Below, in pieces: positions 23,843 through 35,645 of a stretch of 64,000 bases of DNA. Each line of letters begins with the position of its first letter. The first letter of the stretch is position 1. The stretch is from Ancistrus triradiatus. Lineage: Eukaryota; Chordata; Actinopteri; Siluriformes; Loricariidae. The DNA lies in assembly GCA_025084515.1 (NCBI GenBank), contig JAJAGP010000288.1, positions 372,001-436,000 on the forward strand. Direction: 5' to 3'. A program made the translations under genes and the position numbers. A model generated the notes under the pieces. It was not told the DNA's origin, did not search any database, and saw nothing but the letters and a program-made list of their open reading frames with translations.

Positions 23843-24440
23843 GAGGCATTTAACCAACTTGGCCAGTACAGAGAAAATCCTTGATGCTTGTATTCCCTAT
23901 GTTAGGGTTTTTTTGTTCAAATAGAATGGCATTTATCTATGTTTTTATATACTAATTATCTAGTAACAAATATTTTGAAGAAATCAAAAATAGCTTTTGA
24001 GGTAGGGCTTTTTGGTGAGGCTCGTGAATTGTAATATTCACCTATGCAAAGTCTAGTAAATTATCCAAGATTAACACAGCACAACGTGCCAGTTTAGAGA
24101 ACTTATGGTAATTTAACAAAAACAGATTATTGTCATCCACTGTAAGTAAGGCTAGACTGTGCACAACATTAAAACACTTTCAGTTAAAATATAACTTTGT
24201 AACTAAAATAAATTTTATGTACTTAAGTATGAGCATGTTGAGCTTTACTCATGAGTGGAAAAAACATAGCGTTTAGTGTTTTGAGGTTTTGAGAGCAGTT
24301 GAAGTTGACCTTCAATAGTACTTTGCAGTAGCAAAGCTCATTTGTATGGTGGAAGCATTTCTATTAATAATTCATGGGAATGTAACTGTTACCTGTATTT
24401 GTAAAATACATCAAGATTTTATTTTCAGTTTTTCATCAGT
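23843..24440. other. znf384 intron sequence, no recognised element
   Basis: A/T-rich sequence between transposon remnants. I see nothing that supports a feature. Confidence 0.5.
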
Positions 24441-24770
24441 TGATAAGACATTCACTTTCTTATCCGCTTAATTATTTACAGGGTCGTGAGACAGCCAGTG
24501 CCTATCTGGCGGAATAAGGCGCAAGGCAGGAACAACAATTGGGCATAGGGCACATACACACGCAGACTCATACACACCCTCACACACTAGGGCCACTTTA
24601 ACTAATTAAACTAAAGCAAGTCCTTGGACTGTGGGAGTAAACCCACGCTTACACGGGAAGGACATGTAGACTCCACACAGAAAGGACCCAGACCGCTCCA
24701 TCTTGGATTGATTCCAGTACCTTCTCGCTGTGAGGCAACAGTGCTACCTGAGCCAGAGTGCTGTCTACGG
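24441..24770 (+). repeat. Fish interspersed repeat, SINE-like
   Basis: It has the blocks CTTATCCGCTTAATT, GTGGGAGTAAACCCACGCTT, GACTCCACACAGAAAGGACC and CGCTGTGAGGCAACAGTGCT. These are familiar from an abundant teleost interspersed repeat. A more decayed relative may be present at 60650-60860. I did not assign a family name. Confidence 0.6.
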
Positions 24771-25241
24771 GTTTTATTGTTAAAACATTTTGTCCTATTG
24801 TCAATATTGTCATCATAAACTATAGTAATGGCCAGTATGTATGACTGTACAATTTAAAGTGAGTATACTCATATCCTAGTGGTTTTCTAGAGGTATACTG
24901 CATATACCTGCATATCATGTGGACTACAACACTGTAGGAGAGCAAGTTGTGATCTTGAAGATCCAACAAATATCTTTCATGACCTAATTACAGTGAAAAA
25001 AAGGGGGAAGGTTTAAAAGAGAGACAGAGAATTAGAGAAAAAGAGAGAGAACAGGGTGATTTTGCCTTGTGTGTGTTTATGTACTGCGTTTTGTAACAGA
25101 CACAGTTCAGAGCACAGACAAACTATGCTACACTTTTTTCTGCTTGCATTATTTCATACATACATTTTGAGTGTGCTTTATAAATTTCTCGCACTCTTTT
25201 CTCTCCTTCTCTCCCTATGTCTCCCCCTTAACCCTTGTTAG

Positions 25242-25409
25242 AAAACACACAGAGAGCAAACCGCACAAGTGTCCTCACTGCTCCAAATCATTTGCTAACT
25301 CCAGCTACCTGGCCCAGCACATCCGCATCCATAGCGGTGCCAAGCCGTATACCTGCTCCTACTGCCAGAAATCCTTCAGACAGCTCAGTCACTTACAGCA
25401 GCACCACAG
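25242..25409 (+). CDS. znf384: znf384-like, duplicated two-finger exon
   Basis: The 168-base exon has acceptor TTGTTAG and donor AG|GTAACA. It encodes KHTESKPHKCPHCSKSFANS onward through two fingers ending CSYCQKSFRQLSHLQQHHR, nearly identical to the second half of the exon at 22589. Entry and exit phases equal those of that exon. Splicing 22813 to 25242 gives R-K-H, so the Lys-His start restores the second His of the preceding finger (HTRKH). Inclusion adds two fingers (eight in total) and skipping gives six. Mammalian ZNF384, as I recall it, has a corresponding KMHTE-type duplicated pair, and ZNF362 does not, which is the main reason for choosing znf384. The synonymous changes between the copies suggest it is old and maintained. 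Confidence 0.88.
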
Positions 25410-26745
25410 GTAACAGCCAGGGACAGCTAGAATTCACATCATTTTTTTTAATGTATAATGGTCAATCTTAGTCTTACTTTATCTTCAAAATTTACGTGCA
25501 AGGCTGCTTGTACCTTCTCACATGGTCTCATTGACCCCAAGATGATATATTGAGTAGTACAGCAGTATGTAGTTTAGGGCACATCCTGCTCCCCTAAAAG
25601 CAAACCAGTGGGAGAAAGCAAGTCTTAATTATAATCTATTCTAATAATGCTGTATTTCGGCAGACTGGTGAGAGGTGTTTTGAAAGACCTGGTTAAAAGA
25701 ACAGTTAAGCATGGATCAAGCAATGTCATGGTGTGAGGAGATATTTTAGCAACTGGTACTGTTGAGCTGCTCACTGTGAAAATCAAATAATGTTTTGGAG
25801 TACAGAAGAATATTACATTCAGTCTTATTCCCACAACTGAAAACGTGTTTAACAAAGCCATCAGCACTGAGTGGAGCAATAATGACTCTTCTTTCTGTAA
25901 AAATCTGTTTGCCAGTTTACCTGCACAGCTCCAGCATTTAAAGAAGCCAAATGAAAGAGAGTTGTTAAGACAATTAATGACTTAATATTTTGCCATTTTG
26001 GGCTTGACCCATTTTGTTGCTGGAGAATTTATAAATAAATCTATATAGTTAACTAATGGATTTGCGAAGAGACATACCACATTGCAGTTTTTACTAAGGT
26101 CAGTAGTTCTCAACAAGAAAGGTGACCAAGATGATGTTCAAGGTCCTTCATACCCAGTAGATATCATTGTCCCTTAAATTAAGCTAGGTAATTGTAACAT
26201 AGGCTACGTAAATTCAAACAGTGGACTTTGTTGAAATAAAATAAAAAAAGTAAAAGCATTTTTTGCTTTTTGTTTTATGGATTACAGTGTATTATGAGCA
26301 TTTACAGTGCTGTATCTGTACTTTTACCTGGAAAAACATGGAATACAAACAACATCCTGCATGGTACATTGGGGATGCTACTAAACTAAGCTGATTCCCA
26401 GTTTCTCCATACTGACCTAACCCCTGAACTAATTTGTGACTGATGCAGTTAAAGTATTTTTTTTCAGTGTGACATTAACAAATTAATATAAATAATACTC
26501 AGTTTTGAATCTCCTGTGGCTTGGAGCCAAATGCTGGAAACAGTAGTTCCTGAGTATCTGAGTTTGAACCCTGGGCTGGGCTTGCAACTTGAAGGTCTGG
26601 TACGGTGCGGTTACAATGCTCTGCCATAAAATCTCATCAAGGGAGAGAAATCTCTTCTGCCTGTGTCCAATAAATCACCAGGATGGGCCCTGAACCCCCT
26701 GTGACTTGAGCCTTGTAAAGTGGGTCAAAATGAGAACAAAATGTT
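25410..26745. other. znf384 intron with a possible decayed Tc1 fragment
   Basis: Around 25700-25780 the + strand reads VKHGSSNVMV then LATGTVELLTVK in the same region. This resembles the KHGGGS-MLWGCF block of Tc1 transposases, but no terminal repeats were found. 26500-26720 may be another old repeat. No exon is seen. Confidence 0.35.
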
Positions 26746-28190
26746 TTTATTACATTCAAAATACAGAAAAAGCCGGAACAGTATGAAAATTGCATATTTA
26801 AAAAAACCTGCAGTGTTCCTTACATTTCCCGTTAATTTTATTTCATTCCAGATCGTATAAACCCAAGGTATTTCATGTTTATTCTGGTCAATCTTGTGAT
26901 TTCAAACAGGTAATGTAAACAGGTGATTATAATAATAATTTGGTACAAAAGCAGTATCTATGAAAGGCTGAGTTTTTGAAGAGTAAGATGGTTAGAAGCT
27001 CTCCAATGTATCACCAAATGTGTTAGAAAATTATTGAAATGTTTAAAAACAAATGTTTCTCAAAGAAATATTGGAAGGAATAAAAGGGATAAGGCATAAT
27101 ATTATTAACATTAAACAATTCAAGGAACCTAGAGGAATTTCAGTCCATTAAGGGCAAGGGCACAAGCCTATACTGAAGAGGCGTGAAGAACCTTCAAGAA
27201 CCATTATTCATCAATAGCTGATAGAACCACATGGGCAAGGGATTACTTTATCAAACCTTTATCAAGCACTACAATATGGATTTACATTCTCAAATGGCCA
27301 CATAAAATGTTACTGTGCAAAAATGAATCCAACAATGTCTAGAACTTGCTAACAATGACCAGAAGGACCGTTGAATTCTCTGGGCTTGGAGGCATCTAGA
27401 TTGGACCATCACACAATGGAAATGTGTATTGTGGTCAGACCAATCAGTATTCCAGATCTTTGTTGGAAGAAATGGACGTAGTGTGCTCTGGACCAAAAAT
27501 GAAAAGGACTATCCAGACCATTATCAGCAACAAATCCAAAACCCAGGGACTTTCATTGTATGGAGTTGGGTCAGTGCCCTTGGCAAACATCATTTACACT
27601 TCTGTGGTAGCAACATTAATGCAGAAAGAGTACACTGAGATTTTAGAGAGAGCTTGAGCTGCCTTCAAGATAACATCTTTTTCAAGGGCCGTCCATGCAT
27701 TTTTCAGGAAGACAATGCAAAACAAGCCAAGTCAGAAAAAGTTAGGACTGAAGTATGTAAATCTCTTTCACTCTTTCTTTGAGGAAAATAATTTTTAAAC
27801 CTTTCAATAATTTTGTTGATACACTGGAGATCCTTTGCAGATATATACTCGTCATAGACTCTGCCTTGTGGATACTGCTTTTTTACAAATTCATGATTAT
27901 AATCACCTGTTGACATTACCCCTTTGAAATCACATATCTATTTAGTTTTTTATCTCATTGCTAGCCCAAAATTTTCCCTTTCCCAACATTTTGTGGAATG
28001 TGTTGCAGGCCTGACATTCAGGAATGGATGTTTATTAACAAAAGAAATAAAGTTGACCAGAAAAAAACTGAAAATATCTTGGGTTCATACTGTCTGCAAT
28101 GAAATAAAAGTCAAGAAAATGTAAAGAACACTGCATATATTTTTATTTGCATTTTCCATATGTTCCAACTTTTTCTGATTTGGGGTTGTG
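26746..28190 (+). mobile_element. Tc1-like transposon, second family, decayed
   Basis: The left end contains AGAAAAAGCCGGAACAGTAT and the right end CCAACTTTTTCTGATTTGGG then GTTG, inverted forms of the same terminal repeat. Between them, fragments of a Tc1-type transposase survive in changing frames at 27424-27740 (WSDQSVFQIFVGRNGRSVLW, then GVGSVPLANIIYTSVVATLM). All four copies of this family here lack an intact ORF. It lies in the znf384 intron 25410-28406. Confidence 0.8.
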
Positions 28191-28406
28191 TATATATATT
28201 ATGTATGGTTATTATGTAGTGTTTTATAAACTTTTGGTTGTTTAAACTTCCAACACTGTGTAAACTTTGGGAGTTTAAATGTGGTAGGTAAGGGTTTGTT
28301 GCTACTTTCACTAAATACATATAGTTCACTTGCTCAATCAGAAAGTACTGGTGGAACCTTCTGATAATGTTTGGATAAATGCACATTTTTGCTGTTTATT
28401 TCATAG

Positions 28407-28485
28407 GATCCACACAGGCGATCGACCATACAAGTGCTCCCATCCTGGCTGTGAGAAAGCTTTCACCCAGCTTTCCAATCTCCAG
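28407..28485 (+). CDS. znf384: znf384-like, zinc finger 6 exon
   Basis: This 79-base exon sits between two Tc1-like copies, with acceptor TTTCATAG and donor CAG|GTACTA. It encodes IHTGDRPYKCSHPGCEKAFT then QLSNLQ. The initial Ile-His supplies the second His of the preceding finger, whichever upstream exon is used. CSHPGC has a four-residue spacing between the cysteines, distinctive for this family member. It leaves in phase 0. Numbered as finger 6 if the duplicated exon is included. Confidence 0.93.
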
Positions 28486-28639
28486 GTACTATGATTATTA
28501 TGGATAAGGGAATGTCAGATAGTGTGATAGTATAACTAGCAGCGCTGTAAGAAGATTGAAATATTTACTCACTTTTTACTCGCTTCTTTCTTGCTCCTAT
28601 GTCACCCTAAAGAAATGTTTTCTATAACAACCCCATGGG

Positions 28640-30412
28640 ATGGCATGGAAAATGCAATTATAAAAAATAATTGCAGTGTTCCTTACATGTATTTTGACTT
28701 TTATATAATTATAGACAGTATGAACCCAGGATATTTAATGTTTTGTCTGATCAATTTTATTTTATTTGTTAATAAACATCCATTCCTGCATTTCAGCCCT
28801 ACAACACATTTCAAAAAAAGTTCGGACAGGAACAATTTAGAACTGATAGTGAAGTAAAAAAAAACTAAATTCATGATGTGATTTTAAAACAGGTGATGTC
28901 AACAGGTGATCATTGAACTGAAAATGAATTTTGCCCAGAGCACTGACCCAACCCCATACCATGAAAGACCCTGGCTTTTGGACTTGTAGCTGATAACTGT
29001 CTGGATGGCCTTTTTGTCTTTGGTCTGGAGCACGAGCCTACATTTTTTCTAAAAAGGTTTTGGAATACTGATTCATCTGACCACAATACACTGTTTCCAC
29101 TATGTGATCTTCCATCCCAGATACCACTTTTGGACATTATTAACATAAGGCTTCTTTTTTGCACACTGAAGTTTTAAGTGGCATTTGTATTATCACTTAG
29201 TATTGTAGCGCTTGATGAAGGTTTGCCAAAGTAATCCCTTGCCTATGTTGTTCTATCAGCTGTTGATGACCTCTTGATGCAGTGCCATCTGAGGGAACGG
29301 AGATCACGCCTCTTCAGTTTAGGCTTGTGCCCTTGCCCTTTACGCACTGAAATTCTATTGTATTCCTTGAATTGTTTGATGATATTATGCACCGTAGTGT
29401 CAGGGATCTCTCTCTGGCTGCTAATGACCAGGAGTTATCCCGGTTTGGCGGCGTGCGTCAGCAGTGCTGAGAAACCGTGGGCGTGGCCAGGAGCTACTGC
29501 AGCTCCGAACGGCGTGTAGCGCTGAGGAAGCACGAGGGAGGGGGAAGCAGACAGAGAGGAGCCCGAGGAGGTAAAATGAAAAGGCGAAATAAATGTAAAC
29601 CTACTCTATCTGTTTCCCTACCAACCTTACCTCACGCTTCGCAGTGCTACGGAATCTAACGCTCCTTTGCGAGCGCAGATTGTCAATCCCTGCAAAAGAA
29701 ATAAAACGAAAGAAAAACGAACAGAAAGAACACAGGAAGCGCGGGGCTCTTTAAAAGAGCGGGGGGAGACGATGAGGTCTCCAAAAACACGCTTTGCCAG
29801 CGATTTCTTTTAAAAAGCGCCGTAGCGAGGATCGGGTCTAAAGTGACGTGTTGTCGTCAAATGATCCGATAGCTACTACCGATGGCGCGGCTCTTAAATA
29901 GCCAAAGGTAGCAGCTGAGGATCATTTGCTGTGATTGTGCTGTTTACTGACTGACAGCTCAATCACAGCGGCTGCCAGAGATCCTAACGGCAAAAGAAGG
30001 CCAAAGACGACCTGTGACACATTTGTTGACAAATTGGAGATTCACTGCACATTTGCTCCTTAATGTCTCAGCTTTTTGTGGATACTGCTTTTGTACCAAA
30101 TCCTGATTAGGATCATGTGTTCACATCACCTGTCACATCACATTGTTATTTAGTTGTTGTTGTTTTTTTTGTTTTTTTTATCTCATTACTAGCCATTAAT
30201 TGCCATTTTCAAAGTTTTTTTAAATGTGTTGCAGGCCTGAAATGCAGAAATTGATGTATAATAACAGACGAAATTAAATTGACCAGACAAAACATGAAAT
30301 ATCTTGGGTTCATACTGTTTGAAATGAAATAAAAGTCAAAGTAAGGAACACTGCATTTAAATTTGCATTGTCCATACCTTCCATAACTTCTTATGTTTGA
30401 GGTTGTGAAATA
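28640..30412 (-). mobile_element. Tc1-like transposon, second family, minus strand, interrupted
   Basis: The left part shares TATGAACCC-GGATATTTAATG, TTAATAAACATCCATTCCTG and the inverted transposase tract (minus 29164-28910) with the other copies. The right part (30020-30412) has CAGGCCTGAAATGCAG and CATACTGTTTGAAATGAAAT, and ends GGTTGTG. The transposase is dead. Between the halves lies a 622-bp LTR-like insert. Confidence 0.75.
29398..30019 (-). mobile_element. LTR-like insert in a Tc1 copy
   Basis: It begins TGTCAGGG and ends TGTGACA, with inverted TGTCA/TGACA ends. On the minus strand, GGCTATTTAAGAGCC is a TATA-like site. It has no coding sequence, so it would be a solo LTR. No 5-bp direct repeat flanks it, and about 80 bases of the Tc1 target are missing at the junction, so the boundary could have been altered by deletion. 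Confidence 0.5.
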
Positions 30413-30458
30413 ACGCTACATTATGAGAGGCCGTTTAGGCCATTATTCAAAATTACCT

Positions 30459-30870
30459 CTCACACACACTATCATACTCTCTCACACACACTATTATACT
30501 CTCACACACACACTATCATACTCTCACACACACTATCAAACCTCTCACACACACTATCATACTCTCTCACACTCACTATCAAACTATTAGGCATTCTTGA
30601 TAGTGAATGTGAGAGTGTTTGATAGTGAGTGTGAGAGAGTTTGATAGTGAGTGTGAGAGACTTTGATAATGAATGTGAGAGAGTTTGATAGTGAATATGA
30701 GAGAGTTTGATAGTGAATGTGAGAGAGTTTGATAGTGAGTGTGAGAGACTTTGATAATGAATGTGAGAGAGTTTGATCGTGAATATGAGAGAGTTTGATA
30801 GTGAATGTGAGAGAGTTTGATGGTGAGTGTGAGAGAGTTTGATAGTGAGTGTGAGAGAGTTTGATGGTCG
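30459..30870. repeat. Left-arm 22-bp satellite, two opposed arrays
   Basis: Units of CTCTCACACACACTATCATA type run from 30459 to about 30590. After the spacer TTAGGCATTCTTGA the array inverts to GATAGTGAATGTGAGAGAGT-type units of 22 bp up to about 30868. The arm thus contains its own hairpin. The long minus-strand reading 30935-30579 (HYQTLSHSLSN repeats) is translated satellite, not a gene. Confidence 0.9.
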
Positions 30871-33040
30871 TGTTTTCTGAATGGCTTAGAGAGTTGTCGT
30901 TTTAATAAACAGCTTTTGATTCGCTTATAGTCCATTATGCCCCGCCCCCTCCATGTATCGTTATTTTCCTAACAAGTGGAAATCCCTATAGCTTGCGTTA
31001 AATTGAGGCATGAGGAGAAATGAGGCACGGAGTCAGTCAACGCTGAGAGAGAGAACGCTGAGAGAACTGACGCGAGGATTGCGAGGATCTGGCAACCCAG
31101 ACTGATCCGCGGTTGCACACAGGACGCCGTATCGTATTTTATTTACCTTTGATATATTTTAATTCCCGATCGCATCTGTATCATATATAATCGTATATAT
31201 AGTAGGTTTTTACAAAATCTTAATCATTTTATTCTCGTACCGGCGGATTATATATATATATATATTTTTGCCGCTAATCGTTGTTTAGTAACTTTACAGG
31301 CATACCGGCTTGTGTTCGCAGTAGTTAGCCATTAGCTAATAACCAGAGTTGCGTCTTCGTCGCAGTAGTGTGTGTTTTTATAACTTTTTTACAGTCTTTT
31401 CCCACTTTCTTTCTTAGACTTAGTTTTTTAGTGACGTTTTGTGTTGACTTAACTTGTATTAAACACTTTAATCGAGTCATTGCATTGGGACGCAATCGGC
31501 TGCAGCTGAACCAGATCTTCACTCGGCACCCCACAACACCACCTGAAGCTAAAGTACCCTTTAATTCATTAATTGTAATTAACATGGGCTTCTGCTGTGC
31601 TTGTTCCCTGTGCCGAGTGTGGCCATTTTTCAGGACTAAAGCTATTCTTCCTCCGTCATTAGTGTAAATTTTTACTTTGTGATAGGTGTAGGCTTGTAGC
31701 CAGGTCCTGACGGAGAGATTTGTAGTTTTAGAGGCGCGCATCCCAGACCATTAGAAGAAGGCTAGCTCAGCTCCTAGGCTTAGCAGATCTGGATTGCAAA
31801 GGCGAGTTAGAGCCCCGGCAGAGTCCTCGCAGCAGGGCAAGTTGGGTGACGGTTCGACGTGACGTAGTCGTAAGGGCTAGTCCATGAGAGCAGAGGCACC
31901 ACTCTTTACCCTGTTCACGTGTCCACAGGTTTGCCCTCCTCAGTGAAACACCCACTGAGCAGCCTGTTGAAAGAGCTCTGGTCATAGGTGACTCTATTTT
32001 TACGACACGTGAAACTTGCTACCCCTTTTAGGGACACCAGCAGCTTAGAGTTTCTCTGTTATCCCCGGAGCCAGAGTGCCGGACATTGTAACGGTGGTCT
32101 TAGTGAACTCGAGAGCCGCAGATTCTCTAGGATAGTTATTCACGTAGGGGGCTAATGATATCCGCCTTCGTCAGATTCAGAGGTTACTAAGGCTAATTTT
32201 GTAGGAGGTGGGGATAGCGTGGCGAAAGGCGATGTCCAATGCTGTAGTCTGCTCTGGGCCCCATCCAATCGGCGAAGGGGGGTGACCAAGCCTAACAGCA
32301 GGTTATGGTCCGTGAACTGCTGGCTGTCCCAAGTGGTGCTCTGAAAACAATGTGGCTTTATAGACAACTGGACAGCCTTTGAGGGTAAGCCTGCTCTCAT
32401 CTCCCCTGCAAACATTGCCCATAGTCTTGATGGTCCGATTGGTTATGGGCTGACTAATCCAGATCGTGGTGTTTCAGGCCAGGCAGACAGACCGGCTTAA
32501 CCAAACTGTTCTGCTTGGTAGCCATGCACCGATCACCCATAACCCACATATTGAAACTGTGTCCTGTTACCGACCCCGCATCTGCCCCGGAAGCGTAGGT
32601 CGGTAGTACGGAGAGCTGGCACAAGTCAGAGCCCCAGGCGGTGCAGGCGACCTCGGCATCGGGCGGTCAGCCCGCTTCTTGGATCTCAACACTGACGAGC
32701 CGTTCGGCGCACTTCGATTCGCTGTCGGGACCTGGTGGGCGCACACCGGCACTGACCGCTCCAAGCTCGCCCTGTTGCGGGGTCAGAGGGTTCTTACGGG
32801 AATCCACGGCAGAACGAAGGGTCACAGGAGCGCGACGGGAGGAGCGTGATCGCTTTGATGATAGTTACGCGGGCCACCGACCCAGACGCCTCCGCCCCCG
32901 CGGCGAGATACCGAGTCTCACGTAGCGCCGTCCAATGAGGCCGATAACACGTGCGAAGAAGCATTCGGACTATCCTCGCTCCCTTCTCTTTTCTGCAAAC
33001 AGGTGTCCCCCACCAGGTCGTCCCGCCCCCTCAACACACA

Positions 33041-35142
33041 TGAGACACAACATTAGACTAAAGCTAGGACTACCTAATAACATAAGATCACGTACAAACA
33101 AAGCAGTGATTGTAAATGAAATGATCACTGATAAACGCTTACACGCTCTCTGTCTCACTGAAACTTGGATTAGACCTGATGAATATTTAGCCTTAAATGA
33201 AGCCTCACCTCCTGGATACAGTCATGCTCATCGCCCTCATCTTAATGGTTGCGGGGGAGGCATAGCAACAATTTTTGACAAAGAGCTAGGAGTTACAACT
33301 AAATCCCATTACAAGGCTAATTCGTTTGAACTGATCCATCATTATGGAAGTCAAAACCACACTCTTTTCAGCTTATCACTTACCGTCCTCCTGGTCCCTA
33401 TTCAGAATTTCTTCAGGAATTTGCTAACTTTTTTTCCTGCTTAGTACTGTCAACAGATAAGGCTTTAATTATAGGTGATTTCAATATTCACTTTGACAAT
33501 GAGCAGGATCCACTTAAAATTGCTTTCGAGTCCATCTTAGAATCCATGGGTATCACTCAGAATATGATGGGACCAACCCATCGCTGTAATCATACTTTAG
33601 ATCTAATATTAACATTTGGTATGAATACAGACAACCTTGTTTTCCCGCAAAGTGATTCGATTTCAGATCACTATCTTTTAGTATTTGAGCTATCTCTAAT
33701 AAATAAAATCCTTCTGCCTCGTTATCACACCAAGCACACTATCACATCTGCTACTCCAGCTGTGTTTATTAAAAACCTACCAGACTTGAAATTTAATACG
33801 CCTACGGAGATCAGTCATCTTGAGTGTGTAAATGACCAACTAGAATGTGTGCTTTGCTCAACCCTGGACACGACTGCTTCTGCTAGGGTCAAACACATTA
33901 GGGAATTAAGGCTAGCACCATGGTATAATGACCACACCCGTACCTTAAAGCAAAGAACACGGCATCTAGAGCACAACTGGAGACATAGCAAATTGGAGGT
34001 GTTTAAGATTGCTTGGAGGGACAGCATGGCAGAGTATAAGCATGCCCTTACTAAAGCTAAAGCTTCATACTTCTCCTCAATCTTAGAGAAAAATAAGAAT
34101 AAAAGATTTCTCTTTAATACAGTCTCCAAATTAACAAAAAACCCTACAGAAAGTGATTATCCCGTTCTGTGTAATTTTAACAGTAATGATTTCATGACTT
34201 TCTTTAATGAAAAGATAGAAAACATTAGGCATCAAACTCGATGCATCACCAAACTATTCAGCAAGCTTCCAGATGCAGCACTAGTGAAGACATCTGTTTA
34301 AAGAGCTGTTAGTCAAGATTAGAATCTTTTACCCCAATTACTAATACCGCACTGATCAGCTCGTCTAAGTCATCAACATGTTTATTAGATCCAATTCCTA
34401 CACGTTTACTCAAACAAGTAATACTTAGTATTATAGAGCCAGTGTTAGTTATTTTAAATTCATCCCTTACCTTTGGTTATGTGCCCAAATCCTTTAAGTC
34501 TGCTGTTGTCAAACCACTGATTAATAAAGCCAGTCTTGACCCTTGTGTGATATCTAGTTATAGACCAATTTCAAATCTACCGTTTCTGTCCAAAATCTTA
34601 GAAAAAGCTGTCTATCAGCAGCTCTGCAGTTACCTCCAAAGGAATGAAATTTATGAAACATTTCAGTCTGGCTTCAGGCCCCATCATAGTACTGAAACAC
34701 ATTGATTAGGGTACTAAATGACTTGTTAATGTCCGCAGATAAGGGATGTGTTTCTTTTCTTGTTCTGTTAGATTTAAGTGCAGCATTTGACACTATAGAT
34801 CATGATGTTTTACTAAACAGACTAGAAAATACTATAGGTATTAAGGGATTAGCACTTTCTTGGTTTAAATCCTACTTGACCGACCGGTACCAGTTTGTTC
34901 ATATAAATAATCTAAGGTCTAAGATCTCAAAAGTGAAGTATGGCATGCCTCAGAGGTCAGTGCTTGGCCCGCTTTTATTCTCTCTGTACATGCTGCCACT
35001 AGGCTCAGTTATTCGTAAACATGGCATTAGTTTCCACTGCTATGCAGATGATACACAGCTGTACATATCAGCCAAACCTAATGACAGCCTTACAATAAAC
35101 AAATCGAGGACGTGTAAAGAAATAAATCTGCGAAGCACTTAC
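33041..35142 (+). pseudogene. L2 LINE protein (EN + RT), broken
   Basis: The endonuclease starts in 32935-33444 (NKAVIVNEMITDKRLHALCL, then LTETWIRPDEYLALNEA) and continues after a frame change with GDFNIHFDN. The linker and fingers occupy 33546-34301. RT parts are 34442-34705 (SYRPISNLPFLSKILEKAVY, FQSGFRPHHSTET) and 34702-35148 (LLDLSAAFDTIDHDVLLNRL, then FHCYADDTQLYIS, the catalytic box). The end of the RT is replaced by unrelated sequence from about 35125. Compared with the copy at 55666-58290, at least four frame breaks are present. Such elements copy themselves by target-primed reverse transcription. This one cannot make the protein. Confidence 0.85.
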
Positions 35143-35645
35143 ATTTAATAAAAAAAATAAATAGATAATATATTATGGCGTCTCGTTGGCTGACGGAAAG
35201 GACCGACCTGGGTTCAGGCACGATGCAGGGTAGGAACTGAGGTCATTCTCTTATTGCTGTGCCGGACCGGGCAACAGGACGGGGGACAGAGGAGAGGGGT
35301 GAAAAAAAAAAGGGGGAAAGGGTCAGGGGAGGGGGCGATAGTCTTATCATTTCTTACAAATAAAATCAACAAAAAATGAATCTTAAAACGAAAATTTACA
35401 TAATCAACTATATCTACAGTGCAACATTAGAATCTACACAAACAAAAAGACTGAGCACAACAAAAAAACCGCCCGTCTTAAAAAACTGAGGTCCACTATG
35501 TCTTTACACAAAACAAGAAGAAAAAAACACACTACACTTCAAACAGCGAAAGGCCCTGACCAAGACAACGACAACCTCCTGAACAAGTACGGACTTAACC
35601 AAACGTTCCCACTCATACTGACTGAACGAGTGCGCACGCTACAAC
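35125..35645. other. Unrelated A-rich segment replacing part of the L2 RT
   Basis: The L2 reading stops at TGTAAAGAAATAAA and resumes at CTCTTTAATGATGCGGA. The roughly 250 bases expected from the copy at 57645-57895 are replaced by about 520 bases with poly-A runs and a G-rich stretch (35278-35336). No terminal repeats were recognised. It may be an insertion-deletion or an assembly artefact. Confidence 0.55.

Noticed and set aside
30459..30870. Regular 22-bp repeats resembling a CRISPR array
   Set aside because: Units are head-to-tail without spacers, invert half way, and the setting is a vertebrate intron. It is a satellite within the fold-back arms.
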